Shown: positions 21,794-34,543, counted from the stretch's first letter. The stretch is DNA of 64,000 bases from Enterobacter chengduensis (GCF_001984825.2 NZ_CP043318.1:1984001-2048000), one strand, 5' to 3'. The notes: generated by a model not told the origin, from the letters alone. Numbers and translations: made by a program.

Positions 21794-22732
21794 ATGAAAA
21801 GAGTTGAGCGTATAGACAGGGTTGAGTTAATGCGGACGTTTGTCCGTATTGTCGAGGCCGGTTCCCTCTCTGCGGCGGCACGGCAGCTGGCCACAACCCA
21901 GGCAACGGTAAGCAGACGGTTGCAGTCGCTGGAGACCATGCTGGGCGTGCGCCTGATGTTGCGCACCACCCACACGACGCGGCTGACGGATGACGGCGAG
22001 CGCTGCTATCAGCACGCCCGTCGGGTGATTGACAGCTGGCTGGCGCTGGAAGATGAGGTGGGGCAGACGGAGGATGAGCCTGTAGGCGTGCTGCGGGTGC
22101 GGGCACCCCACGCGTTTGGTCAGGATCAGCTGCTGAAACCCGTAACCGAATTTTTGCAACGCTATCCGCAGCTTTCGATTGAGTGGATGCTCAACGATCG
22201 GTCGGCGGATTTCCTGGGGGATAACCTCGACTGCGCCATTCGGGTGGGCATGGAAGTCGATCCGGCAACCGTGTCCGTGCTGCTGGCCGAAGTGCCGCGC
22301 TCGGTGGTGGCGTCTCCGGCACTGCTGGCCCGCTTCCCGGCGGTGAATACGCCGGAAGATTTGCAACAGCTTCCCTGGATTGCGATCAGCTCATTCTACC
22401 AGCGCCACGTAGAGCTTTTTCACGATGCAACTCCTGACGCCGCGCGAGTGGCGATTACCCCACGCCTCAGCACCGACAGCCTGTATGTTGCACGCAATAC
22501 GGCGCTCACCGGCCTTGGCGTGGCGGTAGTCTCCAGCTGGACGGTACAGGAGGATATTCGGGAAGGGCGGCTGGTACATTTGCTGCCGGAGTGGCAGCCG
22601 GCGGCGCTACCGGTGCACCTGGTGTATCCCTGGTCACGCTATTATCCGGCACGCTTGCGGCGTTTTCTTGAGCTGATGCGGCAGGTCATGCCGGAGGTCA
22701 CCGGGATGAGAACGCCCGTGCAGCAGCCATAA
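21794..22732 (+). CDS. LysR-type transcriptional regulator
   Basis: DNA-binding regulator of 312 residues. The winged HTH spans about residues 9-70: FVRIVEAGSLSAAARQLATT then QATVSRRLQSLETMLGVRLM. The rest is the periplasmic-binding-like effector domain with a type 2 substrate-binding fold. The start is uncertain: the frame is open to GTG 21752, but that would place the operator inside the gene; ATG 21794 (MKRVERIDRVELMRTF) gives a normal LTTR N-terminus, and ATG 21830 is also possible. Effector unknown. It is divergent from the MFS gene, a typical regulator-target pair. Confidence 0.82.
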   Translation: MKRVERIDRVELMRTFVRIVEAGSLSAAARQLATTQATVSRRLQSLETMLGVRLMLRTTHTTRLTDDGERCYQHARRVIDSWLALEDEVGQTEDEPVGVLRVRAPHAFGQDQLLKPVTEFLQRYPQLSIEWMLNDRSADFLGDNLDCAIRVGMEVDPATVSVLLAEVPRSVVASPALLARFPAVNTPEDLQQLPWIAISSFYQRHVELFHDATPDAARVAITPRLSTDSLYVARNTALTGLGVAVVSSWTVQEDIREGRLVHLLPEWQPAALPVHLVYPWSRYYPARLRRFLELMRQVMPEVTGMRTPVQQP

Positions 22733-22760
22733 AAAAAGCCGACCCGAAGGTCGGCTTTTT
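22731..22760. terminator. Bidirectional terminator between lysR-type gene and rne
   Basis: AAAAGCCGACC-CGAA-GGTCGGCTTTT, an eleven-pair stem with a stable CGAA tetraloop, with A and T runs on opposite sides. It separates two convergent genes and can stop both transcripts. Confidence 0.9.
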
Positions 22761-22773
22761 ACTTTCAGCGTCG

Positions 22774-25700
22774 TTATTCGACGGACTGCGGACGGGTTGC
22801 CGGTGCAGTTGCCTGATGCGTTGCACTGTGGCCGCCTGCAGCGCCTTTACCGTCGAAGGTGAAGGCCGGGCGCACCCAGTCGCTGTGACGCGGGGCTTCA
22901 GGCACGTAATCCGGCGCCGGAGCGCGCGTCATTGGCGCTGTCGCCACGTGGGCAGCGGCCGGTGCAGAAACAACCGGTTCAGGCTTCACTTCTGGCGCTT
23001 TCGGTTCTTCAACAACCGGTTCAACCTCAATCTCAACGTCCTGAGCGACTTCTTCAGGTACCGCTTCGACGACGGTTTCAGCGGCCTCTTCCACTGCGGC
23101 AACAGGTTCAGCCTCTGCAGCAATTTCTTCAGCTACCGCGACATCTTCTTCAGCGATAAGCTGCGGAGCGGCTTCAACCGGCGCGGCAATCACTTCCGGA
23201 TGAGCGGTTTCGACATCCACCGGCTGCGGTGCTTCAGCTTCAACAACCTGAGGTTCAACCACGGTTGCCGCTTCTGCCACCACTTCTTCAACCGCGGCGA
23301 CAGGGGCAATCACCTCTTCGGCTACAGGCTGTTCATCTACAACCTGCTCCGGGCGCGCTACCGGGTAGCGGATCCAGACTTTACCGGAGGCCATCTCTGG
23401 CGAAGCACAGGCGATGGTCAGCGGCATTGGAGACTGAGTCGGGTAACGCTCGTCACGATAGCGACGACGGCGCTGGCCGCTGACGCGCAGATGACGTGGG
23501 GAACGGCGTGAACGGCGCGGCATGCCGGCGTTATCACGGTTTTCACCGTTGTCATCCTGCTCTGCGCTGTTTTCAACGACCGCAGGCAGGTCAACTTTCG
23601 CCACCTGCGTACCGGTTGTGCTCTCGCTGGATTCAACCGCGACAAGGGTTGACTCTTCGGCTGCTTCTGAGGCGAAGCGAACTTTCTGAGCAAGCTGGCG
23701 CTGCTTGCGGCGCGGCATAACCTGAGTACGTTCTTCCTGCTCGCCGTCCTGCTGTTCAACAGGCTCTTCGCGGTTCAGGTTTTTGACTTCCTGCTGTGCC
23801 TGACGCTTCTCGTCGTTACGGCGACGGTTGCGTTCACGGCGCGGCTGCTGGTCGTCACGCTGTTTGCTCTTCTCAGACTCATCGCCCGCCTGCTGGCGAA
23901 TTTCACGATCTTCAACATTCTGCTGCTGTTTCTCGCGACGGTTGCGACGGTTGTCTTCGCGCTGCTCGCGGCCTTCGCCATTCTCAGAGCGATTGTCACG
24001 GTTGTCACGACGGTCATTGCGCTCATTACGGTCGCTGCGGTCGTTACGATCGCGGCGGTTGTTCTGACGCTTACGACGGTCCTGCTGACGCTCTGGCTTG
24101 GCCGCTTTTGGCTCTTCTTTCGGCTGCTCTGGCTGAACCTCTTCTTCGCCAGCAAACATCTTCTTCAGCGCGCCAAAGAAGCGGCTCAGCAGACCCGGCT
24201 GTTCTGTCGGCTGGGCTTTTGCCACTGCGGCTTCTGGTTTTTGTGCCGCAGGCTTGGCCGCAGGTTTTTCCAGTGCCGCTTCCGGCGGTGCTTCAGGCAT
24301 GATGAAGGTCGCTAACGCAGGCTGCTCTGGCAGTTTGCGCTCGGCTGGCTCTTCATCGGAAGGCAGGGCCATCTCTTCTTCATGCAGCTTCGGCAGCAGG
24401 TAGCTGAGCGTGGACGTCTCTTCGCCTTTACGGACGCGCAGCACGTGATAGTGCGGGGTTTCCATCTGATCGTTTGGCACGATGATGCAGCGAACGCCGC
24501 CCTGACGTGCCTCAATGGCGCTGACCGCTGCACGTTTTTCGTTCAGCAGGTAGGAGGCAATCGGCACAGGAACAATCGCGTGAACCTCTTTGGTATTCTC
24601 CTTCAGCGCTTCTTCTTCAATCAGACGCAGGATGGAGAGAGACAGAGATTCGTTATCGCGCACGGTACCGGTGCCGGAACAGCGCGGACAAACGTGATGG
24701 CTGGACTCACCCAGCGACGGGCTCAGACGCTGACGGGACATTTCCAGCAGGCCAAAGCGGGAGATATGGCTAATCTGGATACGCGCGCGATCCTGACGCA
24801 CCGCTTCACGCAGGCGGTTTTCAACCGCACGCTGGTGGCGAACAGGGGTCATGTCGATGAAGTCGATAACAATCAGACCACCCAGATCGCGCAGGCGGAG
24901 CTGGCGGGCGATTTCATCAGCGGCTTCGAGGTTGGTATTGAAGGCCGTCTCTTCGATGTCACCGCCGCGTGTGGCGCGAGCGGAGTTGATGTCGATAGCG
25001 GTCAGTGCTTCAGTGGAGTCGATAACGATAGAGCCGCCGGAAGGCAGGCGCACTTCACGCTGGAAGGCGGACTCAATCTGGGATTCGATCTGGTAGTGGC
25101 TGAACAGCGGGATTTCACCGGTGTACAGTTTAATTTTGCTGGTGAAATCCGGACGACCCAGCGCGGCAATGTGCTGGCGAGCCAGCTCAAGCACTTTCGG
25201 GTTGTCGATCAGAATCTCGCCGATGTCCTGACGCAGGTAGTCACGGAAGGCACGCACGATCACGTTGCTTTCCTGGTGGATCAGGAACGGAGCAGGGCGG
25301 CTTTCTGCAGCTTTCTGGATAGCTTCCCAGTGCTTCAGACGGAAGCTCAGGTCCCACTGCAGCGCTTCGGCTGATTTGCCAACGCCTGCGGTACGCACGA
25401 TAAGCCCCATGCCGTCCGGCAGCTCAAGGCTTGCCAGCGCTTCCTTCAGCTCGGTACGGTCATCCCCTTCGATACGGCGAGATATGCCACCCGCACGCGG
25501 GTTGTTAGGCATCAGCACCAGATAGCTCCCTGCCAGGCTGATAAAGGTAGTCAGTGCGGCACCTTTGTTGCCACGCTCTTCTTTATCAATCTGAACGATA
25601 ACTTCCTGACCTTCGCGCAGCACATCTTTGATGTTTGGGCGGCCATGGGCGTTGTAGTTTGCAGGGAAATATTCGCGGGAGATTTCTTTCAGAGGGAGGA

Positions 25701-25899
25701 AACCATGACGCTCAGCACCGTAATCGACAAATGCAGCTTCAAGGCTTGGTTCAATGCGGGTGATTTTACCTTTGTAAATGTTCGCTTTTTTCTGTTCGTG
25801 TCCAGGACTTTCGATATCCAGATCGTACAGGCGCTGCCCATCCACAAGGGCGACACGCAACTCTTCTTGCTGAGTTGCGTTGATTAACATTCTTTTCAT
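22774..25899 (-). CDS. rne: Ribonuclease E
   Basis: Essential endoribonuclease and scaffold of the RNA degradosome, 1041 residues. The catalytic half (1-529) opens [20 protein letters not shown], then has the S1 domain (about 35-125), the DNase I-like active site with Asp in [18 protein letters not shown] and [11 protein letters not shown], and the zinc-link CPRCSGTG that joins subunits. The C-terminal half is disordered: the membrane-binding helix [14 protein letters not shown], an Arg/Asn/Asp-rich RNA-binding stretch, and a Val/Ala/Glu-rich tail ending in the PNPase-docking region. The C-terminal half varies most from E. coli (1061 residues), as usual. A long leader precedes it. Confidence 0.97.
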   Translation of the reverse strand: MKRMLINATQQEELRVALVDGQRLYDLDIESPGHEQKKANIYKGKITRIEPSLEAAFVDYGAERHGFLPLKEISREYFPANYNAHGRPNIKDVLREGQEVIVQIDKEERGNKGAALTTFISLAGSYLVLMPNNPRAGGISRRIEGDDRTELKEALASLELPDGMGLIVRTAGVGKSAEALQWDLSFRLKHWEAIQKAAESRPAPFLIHQESNVIVRAFRDYLRQDIGEILIDNPKVLELARQHIAALGRPDFTSKIKLYTGEIPLFSHYQIESQIESAFQREVRLPSGGSIVIDSTEALTAIDINSARATRGGDIEETAFNTNLEAADEIARQLRLRDLGGLIVIDFIDMTPVRHQRAVENRLREAVRQDRARIQISHISRFGLLEMSRQRLSPSLGESSHHVCPRCSGTGTVRDNESLSLSILRLIEEEALKENTKEVHAIVPVPIASYLLNEKRAAVSAIEARQGGVRCIIVPNDQMETPHYHVLRVRKGEETSTLSYLLPKLHEEEMALPSDEEPAERKLPEQPALATFIMPEAPPEAALEKPAAKPAAQKPEAAVAKAQPTEQPGLLSRFFGALKKMFAGEEEVQPEQPKEEPKAAKPERQQDRRKRQNNRRDRNDRSDRNERNDRRDNRDNRSENGEGREQREDNRRNRREKQQQNVEDREIRQQAGDESEKSKQRDDQQPRRERNRRRNDEKRQAQQEVKNLNREEPVEQQDGEQEERTQVMPRRKQRQLAQKVRFASEAAEESTLVAVESSESTTGTQVAKVDLPAVVENSAEQDDNGENRDNAGMPRRSRRSPRHLRVSGQRRRRYRDERYPTQSPMPLTIACASPEMASGKVWIRYPVARPEQVVDEQPVAEEVIAPVAAVEEVVAEAATVVEPQVVEAEAPQPVDVETAHPEVIAAPVEAAPQLIAEEDVAVAEEIAAEAEPVAAVEEAAETVVEAVPEEVAQDVEIEVEPVVEEPKAPEVKPEPVVSAPAAAHVATAPMTRAPAPDYVPEAPRHSDWVRPAFTFDGKGAAGGHSATHQATAPATRPQSVE

Positions 25900-26260
25900 C
25901 GTAACTTACTCGTTATTCTTACATTGACGACAAAGCTGCGGGCAAGGTGACGCTTTCCGGGGTATGAACCGATGGCCTCGTGTCTGTTCACGTCGCCAAC
26001 CTCACGGTTGTCGCTCGCTTAAGAGGCGCAGAGTGTCGGTTGCCTGTATTTCATACGGAAACACAGCGCAATTATCAGGGGAATTGCCTGGGTAGAACTC
26101 TCCAGAGAACAATCCTTATACCGGGAAGTACTGCAACCCGCAGCCCGCTAACTGCCTGAAAGATCAATACGTCTTACGCCATTGCTGCGTGGATGATCGG
26201 TCAGGCAAAATTGGTCATTCCGTCGACATCCTTACGTAACCAGGATTTAACACGGAAAAC
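25900..26260 (-). promoter_or_regulatory. rne 5' leader (autoregulatory region)
   Basis: No gene is supported in the 572 bases between rne and rluC. In E. coli, rne mRNA has a leader of about 360 nucleotides whose hairpins let RNase E sense and cut its own message; the equivalent stretch here is GC-rich, free of a conserved frame and contains self-complementary stems. The extent given is copied from the E. coli leader length, and the start of transcription was not located. The remaining part up to 26471 would hold the divergent rne and rluC promoters. Confidence 0.55.
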
Positions 26261-26471
26261 GGCTTCATTATTCCACTGCTCGCCGGGTTATAGCAAGATG
26301 ACTTTTACCAATTATCACCCGGTTACTCACAGTTTCTTCACTTCAAGGTGGTGATTGGTTTAATAACCACCAAATCGATTGCGCAAAACGGAAGAGTGCC
26401 CGGATAAAAGTAAATATAAGCATAGAAAAATGAGTGGCGCTAATGGCTGACGATATTTAGAATCGCCAACC

Positions 26472-27419
26472 ATGAAAACAGAGACTCCAGCCGTAAAAAT
26501 GGTTGCTATCGCCGAAGATGACGCGGGGCAACGTATCGACAACTTTTTGCGTACCCAACTGAAAGGGGTACCGAAGAGCATGATTTACCGCATCCTGCGT
26601 AAGGGCGAGGTGCGGGTTAACAAAAAACGCGTGAAGCCCGAGTACAAACTCGAGGCGGGCGATGAAGTGCGTATTCCGCCGGTGCGCGTTGCGGAGCGTG
26701 AAGAAGAGACCGTTTCGCCGAAGCTACAGAAAGTCGCCGCCCTGAGCGATGTCATCCTCTATGAGGATGACCACATTCTGGTGCTGAATAAACCGTCAGG
26801 AACGGCTGTTCATGGCGGTAGCGGTCTGAGCTTCGGCGTGATTGAAGGGCTGCGAGCCCTGCGCCCGGAAGCGCGTTTCCTCGAACTGGTTCACCGTCTC
26901 GATCGCGATACCTCCGGCGTGCTGCTGGTGGCGAAAAAGCGTTCCGCGCTGCGCTCTCTGCATGAACAGCTGCGCGAGAAAGGCATGCAGAAAGACTACC
27001 TGGCGCTGGTGCGCGGCCAGTGGCAGTCTCATGTAAAAGTGGTACAGGCGCCGCTGCTGAAGAACATTCTGCAAAGCGGTGAGCGTATCGTCCGGGTGAG
27101 CCAGGAAGGGAAACCGTCTGAGACGCGTTTCAAAGTTGAAGAACGCTACGAGTTTGCCACGCTGGTGCGCTGCAGCCCGGTGACCGGCCGTACCCACCAG
27201 ATCCGCGTGCATACGCAGTTTGCAGGGCACCCCATCGCCTTTGATGACCGCTATGGCGACCGCGAGTTTGATAAGCAGCTGGCGGGAACGGGCCTGTCGC
27301 GTCTGTTCCTGCATGCGGCAGCGCTGAAGTTTACCCATCCTAATACGGGCGAAGTCATCCGTATTGAAGCGCCGCTGGATGAGCAACTGAAACGCTGTCT
27401 GAAGGTTTTGCGCGGCTGA
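26472..27419 (+). CDS. rluC: 23S rRNA pseudouridine synthase C (955/2504/2580)
   Basis: RluA-family enzyme that isomerises three uridines in 23S rRNA domain II and V. 315 residues. An N-terminal S4 RNA-binding domain (GQRIDNFLRTQLKGVPKSMI, then KRVKPEYKLEAGDEV) is followed by the catalytic domain with HRLDRDTSGVLLVAKK, whose Asp is the nucleophile. The motif GRTHQIRVHTQFAGHPIAFD closes the active site. It is divergent from rne, as in E. coli. A REP pair follows its stop. Confidence 0.95.
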   Translation: MKTETPAVKMVAIAEDDAGQRIDNFLRTQLKGVPKSMIYRILRKGEVRVNKKRVKPEYKLEAGDEVRIPPVRVAEREEETVSPKLQKVAALSDVILYEDDHILVLNKPSGTAVHGGSGLSFGVIEGLRALRPEARFLELVHRLDRDTSGVLLVAKKRSALRSLHEQLREKGMQKDYLALVRGQWQSHVKVVQAPLLKNILQSGERIVRVSQEGKPSETRFKVEERYEFATLVRCSPVTGRTHQIRVHTQFAGHPIAFDDRYGDREFDKQLAGTGLSRLFLHAAALKFTHPNTGEVIRIEAPLDEQLKRCLKVLRG

Positions 27420-27421
27420 TT

Positions 27422-27490
27422 TTGCCCGGCGGCGCTGCGCTTGCATGGGCCTACGGTTTTGTAGGCCGGGTAAGCGCAGCGCCACCCGGC
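27422..27490. repeat. Pair of inverted REP elements (BIME)
   Basis: TGCCCGGCGGCGCTGCGCTT and, after GGGCCTAC-GGTTT, the inverted copy GTAGGCCGGGTAAGCGCAGC followed by GCCACCCGGC. This is the standard enterobacterial two-REP head-to-head arrangement, placed between the convergent genes rluC and yceF. Confidence 0.8.
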
Positions 27491-27495
27491 GAAGG

Positions 27496-28080
27496 TCACA
27501 CCGTCAGCGGATTACACTCTTCTCTGCGCAACATCTGGCAGAGTGCAATCAGCGGTAACCCCACCAGCGTATTCGGATCGCGACCGTCCAGCTTGTCGAA
27601 CAGCGCAATTCCCAATCCTTCACTTTTAAAGCTCCCCGCGCAGTTCAGCGGCCGCTCCCGGCGCACGTAATCCATAATCTCTTGCTCGCTGAGGTGGCGG
27701 AAGTGTACGTCGAACGGCTCACATTCGGTTTGCAGATGGCCTGAGGCGGAGTTATAGAGGGCAAGGCCGGTATAAAAGGTCACGATAGTGCCTCGCGCAC
27801 GCATCAGCTGCTGGCAGGCGTTCTCCTCCGTATGGGGCTTGCCGGTGATTTCGCCGTCCAGCACGCAAACCTGATCGGAGCCTATAATCAAATGTGAAGG
27901 ATAGCGTGTGGCCAGCGACTGCGCTTTCTCCTTTGCAAGACGCGTCACCAGATGACGCGGTGATTCACCCGGCTGTGGCGTCTCATCCACCTCTGGCGCG
28001 GCGCATTCAAACGGGATCCCAAGCTTTTCCAGCAGCATTCGGCGGTAGGGAGACGTGGAAGCAAGGACGAGATTTGGCAT
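27496..28080 (-). CDS. yceF: m7GTP pyrophosphatase / Maf-like protein YceF
   Basis: Maf/YceF/YhdE-family nucleotide pyrophosphatase of 194 residues; the E. coli enzyme prefers m7GTP and may prevent misincorporation of modified nucleotides. The signature [20 protein letters not shown] lies at the N-terminus, followed by [20 protein letters not shown] with the catalytic aspartate region. It is divergent from yceD, as in E. coli. Confidence 0.93.
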   Translation of the reverse strand: MPNLVLASTSPYRRMLLEKLGIPFECAAPEVDETPQPGESPRHLVTRLAKEKAQSLATRYPSHLIIGSDQVCVLDGEITGKPHTEENACQQLMRARGTIVTFYTGLALYNSASGHLQTECEPFDVHFRHLSEQEIMDYVRRERPLNCAGSFKSEGLGIALFDKLDGRDPNTLVGLPLIALCQMLRREECNPLTV

Positions 28081-28208
28081 ATTTTTATCACCAGATATAG
28101 CGTATCGATGCCAGCCATTTTAAACTACAGGCCGCAATGTGTGCGAATAATTGGCAAAAGGCAGCTCTGGTTGCCTTTTTCTTTGACTCTATGACGTTAC
28201 AAAGTTAA

Positions 28209-28742
<534 letters not shown>

Positions 28743-28746
28743 TTGA

Positions 28747-28932
<186 letters not shown>

Positions 28933-29012
28933 TCACGCGCAAGCGTGATTAGGCTTAGTGAGGATTTCCCCGTGCAAGCGGGGAATTTACCGAACCAGGC
29001 TGCGACGATACC

Positions 29013-30047
29013 TTGACACGTCTAACCCTGGCGTTAGATGTCATGGGGGGAGATTTTGGCCCTTCCGTGACAGTGCCTGCAGCATTGCAGGCACTGAATT
29101 CTAATTCGCAACTCACACTTCTTTTAGTCGGCAATCCCGACACAATCACGCCATTACTCGCAAAAGCTGACTTTGAACAACGTTCACGTCTGCAGATTAT
29201 TCCTGCGCAGTCAGTTATTGCCAGTGATGCCCGACCCTCGCAGGCGATTCGCAATAGTCGTGGCAGCTCGATGCGGATAGCGCTGGAGCTGGTGAAAGAA
29301 GGGCGAGCTCAGGCTTGCGTCAGCGCAGGGAATACCGGCGCGCTGATGGGGCTGTCGAAATTGCTGCTCAAACCGATTGACGGTATTGAGCGCCCGGCGC
29401 TGGTGACGGTGTTACCGCATCAGCAGAAGGGCAAGACGGTAGTGCTCGATTTGGGCGCTAACGTCGACTGTGATAGTACTATGCTGGCCCAGTTTGCCGT
29501 GATGGGATCGGTGCTGGCAGAAGAGGTGGTCGGGATCAACACTCCCCGTGTTGCGTTACTGAACATTGGTGAAGAAGAGACCAAAGGCCTGGACAGCATT
29601 CGCGAAGCGGCTGAATTGCTCAAACAGGTTCCCTCCATCAACTATATTGGTTATCTCGAAGCCAATGAGTTGTTGACGGGGAAAACGGATGTTCTGGTGT
29701 GCGATGGCTTCACCGGAAACGTCACGTTGAAGACCATGGAAGGGGTCGTGCGCATGTTTCTTTCTCTGCTGAAATCTCAGGGAGAAGGCAAAAAAAGCGC
29801 CTGGTGGCTAATTTTATTGAAGCGTTGGTTACAAAAAAGCCTGACGCGGCGATTCAGTCACCTCAACCCCGACCAGTATAATGGCGCCTGTCTGTTAGGA
29901 TTGCGCGGCATCGTGATTAAGAGTCATGGCGCCGCCAATCAGCGAGCATTTGCTGTCGCGATTGAACAGGCAGTGCAGGCGGTGCAGCGACAAGTCCCTC
30001 AGCGGATTGCCGCTCGCCTGGAATCTGTATTAGCTAAAAGTGACTGA
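29013..30047 (+). CDS. plsX: Phosphate acyltransferase PlsX
   Basis: Makes acyl-phosphate from acyl-ACP, the acyl donor for glycerol-3-phosphate in membrane lipid synthesis; a peripheral membrane protein. 344 residues. [20 protein letters not shown] is the family N-terminus, and [20 protein letters not shown] and [16 protein letters not shown] are active-site blocks. The start codon is TTG (29013), the only one that fits the N-terminus. The C-terminus is about 12 residues shorter than the E. coli protein and diverges at the tail. fabH begins six bases after the stop. Confidence 0.95.
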   Translation: MTRLTLALDVMGGDFGPSVTVPAALQALNSNSQLTLLLVGNPDTITPLLAKADFEQRSRLQIIPAQSVIASDARPSQAIRNSRGSSMRIALELVKEGRAQACVSAGNTGALMGLSKLLLKPIDGIERPALVTVLPHQQKGKTVVLDLGANVDCDSTMLAQFAVMGSVLAEEVVGINTPRVALLNIGEEETKGLDSIREAAELLKQVPSINYIGYLEANELLTGKTDVLVCDGFTGNVTLKTMEGVVRMFLSLLKSQGEGKKSAWWLILLKRWLQKSLTRRFSHLNPDQYNGACLLGLRGIVIKSHGAANQRAFAVAIEQAVQAVQRQVPQRIAARLESVLAKSD

Positions 30048-30053
30048 GCGTAC

Positions 30054-31007
30054 ATGTATACGAAGATTTTAGGTACCGGCAGCTACCTGCCAAAACAAGT
30101 GCGTACCAACGCCGATCTGGAAAAAATGGTAGATACGTCTGACGAGTGGATTGTCACGCGCACAGGTATCCGTGAACGTCGTATTGCCGCGCCAGACGAA
30201 ACCGTGTCGACCATGGGTTACGAAGCCGCACAGCGTGCTATCGAAATGGCGGGTATTGATAAAGAACAGATTGGCCTGATCGTGGTTGCCACGACGTCTG
30301 CCACGCATGCTTTCCCAAGCGCAGCGTGCCAGGTGCAAAACATGCTCGGCATTAAAGGCTGCCCGGCGTTTGACGTCGCTGCCGCGTGTGCAGGCTTCAC
30401 CTATGCGCTGAGCGTTGCCGATCAGTACGTGAAATCCGGTGCCGTTAAATATGCGCTGGTGATCGGTGCTGACGTGCTGGCGCGCACCTGCGATCCTACC
30501 GATCGTGGAACGATCATTATTTTTGGTGATGGTGCGGGCGCGGTGCTGCTGGGGCAGTCCGAAGAGCCGGGTATCATCTCTACGCATCTGCATGCTGATG
30601 GCAGCTATGGCGAACTGTTGACTCTGCCTAACGCCGATCGCGTGAATCCGGACAACTCAATCTACCTGACCATGGCAGGGAACGAGGTGTTCAAGGTGGC
30701 AGTGACTGAGCTTGCGCACATCGTTGATGAAACGCTGGAAGCGAATAACCTTGAGCGCTCCGCGCTTGACTGGCTGGTTCCGCATCAGGCGAACCTGCGC
30801 ATCATCAGCGCGACCGCGAAAAAGCTGGGCATGTCGATGGATAACGTTGTGGTGACGCTGGATCGTCACGGCAACACCTCTGCGGCGTCGGTACCGTGCG
30901 CATTTGATGAAGCGGTACGCGATGGACGAATCAAACGGGGCCAGCTGGTCTTGCTTGAAGCCTTCGGTGGCGGGTTCACCTGGGGTTCCGCGCTGGTTCG
31001 TTTCTAG
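30054..31007 (+). CDS. fabH: 3-oxoacyl-ACP synthase III (KAS III)
   Basis: Starts type II fatty acid synthesis by condensing acetyl-CoA with malonyl-ACP. 317 residues, the E. coli length. The Cys-His-Asn triad is visible: Cys in [20 protein letters not shown] (about residue 112), His in [10 protein letters not shown] (about 244) and Asn in [12 protein letters not shown] (about 274). The C-terminal [13 protein letters not shown] is conserved. It lies in the cluster plsX-fabH-fabD-fabG-acpP-fabF. Confidence 0.97.
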   Translation: MYTKILGTGSYLPKQVRTNADLEKMVDTSDEWIVTRTGIRERRIAAPDETVSTMGYEAAQRAIEMAGIDKEQIGLIVVATTSATHAFPSAACQVQNMLGIKGCPAFDVAAACAGFTYALSVADQYVKSGAVKYALVIGADVLARTCDPTDRGTIIIFGDGAGAVLLGQSEEPGIISTHLHADGSYGELLTLPNADRVNPDNSIYLTMAGNEVFKVAVTELAHIVDETLEANNLERSALDWLVPHQANLRIISATAKKLGMSMDNVVVTLDRHGNTSAASVPCAFDEAVRDGRIKRGQLVLLEAFGGGFTWGSALVRF

Positions 31008-31022
31008 TATAAGGAATAAAAA

Positions 31023-31952
31023 ATGACGCAATTTGCTTTTGTGTTCCCGGGCCAGGGCTCTCAGACCGTTGGGATGTTGTCTGAAATGGCAGCTCACTAT
31101 CCGGTCATTGAAGAGACTTTCCGTGAAGCTTCTGATGCACTGGGTTATGATTTATGGGCGCTGACCCAGCAGGGTCCGGCCGAAGAACTGAACAAAACCT
31201 GGCAGACGCAGCCCGCGCTGCTGACCGCCTCCGTTGCGCTGTGGCGCGTCTGGCAGCAGCAGGGCGGTAAAGCGCCAGCCCTGCTCGCCGGTCATAGCTT
31301 GGGTGAATACTCTGCCCTGGTCTGTGCCGGTGTGATCGCGTTCGCTGACGCGGTACGCCTGGTGGAACTGCGCGGTAAATTTATGCAGGAAGCGGTGCCG
31401 GAAGGCACGGGCGGCATGTCTGCCATTATCGGTCTGGATGATGCGTCCATTGCAAAAGCGTGTGAAGAGTCTGCTGAAGGTCAGGTTGTCTCTCCGGTAA
31501 ACTTCAACTCGCCGGGCCAGGTGGTTATTGCCGGTCATAAAGAGGCGGTTGAACGTGCGGGTGCGGCCTGTAAAGCAGCCGGTGCTAAACGTGCGCTGCC
31601 GCTGCCGGTCAGCGTACCGTCCCACTGTGCACTGATGAAGCCTGCTGCCGAGAAGCTGGCGGTTGAGCTGGAAAAAATGACGTTTAACGCACCGACGATT
31701 TCCGTTGTGAACAACGTCGATGTGAAATGCGAAACCGCGCCGGAAGCGATCCGCGATGCGCTGGTTCGCCAGCTCTACAGCCCGGTACAGTGGACCAAAA
31801 CCGTTGAGTTTATGGCCGCGGAAGGCGTTGAGCATCTGTATGAAGTCGGCCCAGGTAAAGTCCTCACCGGTCTGACAAAACGTATTGTTGACACCCTGAC
31901 AGCCTCGGCGATTAACGAGCCGGAAGCCATGTCAGCGGCACTCTCGCAATAA
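31023..31952 (+). CDS. fabD: Malonyl-CoA:ACP transacylase
   Basis: Loads malonyl groups on acyl carrier protein for elongation. 309 residues. FAFVFPGQGSQTVGMLSEMA is the N-terminal oxyanion-hole block, and LLAGHSLGEYSALVCAGVIA has the catalytic serine (about 92). His of the dyad lies in SVPSHCALMKPAAEKL (about 201). A 15-base gap from fabH and 12-base gap to fabG suggest one transcript. Confidence 0.97.
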   Translation: MTQFAFVFPGQGSQTVGMLSEMAAHYPVIEETFREASDALGYDLWALTQQGPAEELNKTWQTQPALLTASVALWRVWQQQGGKAPALLAGHSLGEYSALVCAGVIAFADAVRLVELRGKFMQEAVPEGTGGMSAIIGLDDASIAKACEESAEGQVVSPVNFNSPGQVVIAGHKEAVERAGAACKAAGAKRALPLPVSVPSHCALMKPAAEKLAVELEKMTFNAPTISVVNNVDVKCETAPEAIRDALVRQLYSPVQWTKTVEFMAAEGVEHLYEVGPGKVLTGLTKRIVDTLTASAINEPEAMSAALSQ

Positions 31953-31964
31953 AAGAGGAATACC

Positions 31965-32699
31965 ATGAGTTTTGAAGGAAAAATCGCCCTGGTCACTGGC
32001 GCAAGCCGCGGTATCGGGCGTGCAATTGCTGAAACACTGGTAGCGCGCGGCGCGAAGGTGATTGGTACAGCAACCAGCGAGAATGGCGCACAGGCCATCA
32101 GCGAGTATCTGGGTGCAAACGGTAAAGGTCTGGTACTGAATGTGACTGAACCTGCATCTATCGAATCTGTTCTGGAAAATATTCGCGCAGAGTTTGGCGA
32201 AGTGGACATTCTGGTAAACAATGCCGGGATCACTCGCGATAACCTGTTAATGCGAATGAAAGACGACGAGTGGAACGATATCATCGAAACCAACCTGTCA
32301 TCTGTATTCCGTCTGTCAAAAGCGGTAATGCGCGCTATGATGAAAAAGCGTCATGGTCGTATTATCACTGTCGGTTCTGTGGTTGGTACCATGGGAAATG
32401 CTGGTCAGGCCAACTACGCTGCGGCGAAAGCGGGTTTGATCGGTTTCAGTAAGTCGCTGGCGCGTGAAGTTGCGTCCCGCGGTATTACGGTAAACGTTGT
32501 TGCTCCGGGCTTTATTGAAACGGACATGACGCGTGCGCTGACGGATGATCAGCGTGCGGGTACGCTGGCGGCAGTTCCGGCGGGTCGTCTTGGCGACCCT
32601 AAAGAAATCGCCAGTGCGGTTGCATTTTTAGCCTCTGACGAAGCGGGTTACATCACTGGTGAGACCCTCCACGTCAACGGCGGGATGTACATGGTTTAA
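31965..32699 (+). CDS. fabG: 3-oxoacyl-ACP reductase
   Basis: NADPH-dependent reduction of 3-ketoacyl-ACP. Short-chain dehydrogenase of 244 residues. The cofactor motif is LVTGASRGIGRAIAE, and NNAGITRDNLLMRM follows. The catalytic Ser-Tyr-Lys set is in ITVGSVVGTMGNAGQANYAAAK split over about residues 138-155. The C-terminal GETLHVNGGMYMV is the usual ending. The 154-base gap that follows leaves room for the separate acpP promoter. Confidence 0.97.
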   Translation: MSFEGKIALVTGASRGIGRAIAETLVARGAKVIGTATSENGAQAISEYLGANGKGLVLNVTEPASIESVLENIRAEFGEVDILVNNAGITRDNLLMRMKDDEWNDIIETNLSSVFRLSKAVMRAMMKKRHGRIITVGSVVGTMGNAGQANYAAAKAGLIGFSKSLAREVASRGITVNVVAPGFIETDMTRALTDDQRAGTLAAVPAGRLGDPKEIASAVAFLASDEAGYITGETLHVNGGMYMV

Positions 32700-32853
32700 T
32701 CACGATGAAAAATATTTGCGTTATTAGGGCGAATGGCCTCAAAATAACGTAAAATCGTGGTAAGAACTGCCGGGATTTAGTTGCAAATTTTTCAACATTT
32801 TATACACTACGAAAACCATCGCGAAAGCGAGTTTTGATAGGAAATTTAAGAGT

Positions 32854-33090
32854 ATGAGCACTATCGAAGAACGCGTTAAGAAAATTATCGGCGAACAGCT
32901 GGGCGTTAAGCAGGAAGAAGTTGTGAACTCCGCTTCCTTCGTTGAAGACCTGGGCGCAGATTCTCTTGACACCGTTGAGCTGGTAATGGCTCTGGAAGAA
33001 GAGTTTGATACTGAGATTCCGGACGAAGAAGCTGAGAAGATCACCACCGTTCAGGCTGCCATTGATTACATCAACGGTCACCAGGCGTAA
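32854..33090 (+). CDS. acpP: Acyl carrier protein
   Basis: 78-residue acidic four-helix carrier that holds growing acyl chains on a 4'-phosphopantetheine arm. The arm attaches to the serine of [19 protein letters not shown] (residue 37 counting the initiator-processed form). One of the most abundant proteins; the TAGGAAATTTAAG leader gives a strong ribosome site. A hairpin terminator/attenuator follows, separating it partly from fabF as in E. coli. Confidence 0.98.
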   Translation: MSTIEERVKKIIGEQLGVKQEEVVNSASFVEDLGADSLDTVELVMALEEEFDTEIPDEEAEKITTVQAAIDYINGHQA

Positions 33091-33101
33091 GTGAACATCT
33101 C

Positions 33102-34423
<1,322 letters not shown>

Positions 34424-34446
34424 TCCTGACGTCCCGATAGCATTTA

Positions 34447-34474
34447 AAAAGGTCCGCTTGCCGGGCCTTTTTTA
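34447..34474 (+). terminator. Terminator after fabF
   Basis: AAGGTCC-GCTTGCC-GGGCCTT stem with one G-U pair, ending in six T. It begins 24 bases after the fabF stop. Confidence 0.8.
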
Positions 34475-34543
34475 TTAAGCCTAATCTTCTTGTCGGCTGC
34501 ATGACATCCTGCCAGACTAAACGCCCACGCATAAGGAGCCACC

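Noticed and set aside
25900..26471. A gene on the strand opposite the rne leader, like the doubtful yceQ of E. coli
   Set aside because: No open frame with a sensible start and length is seen; the stretch is better explained as the structured rne leader and the two divergent promoters.
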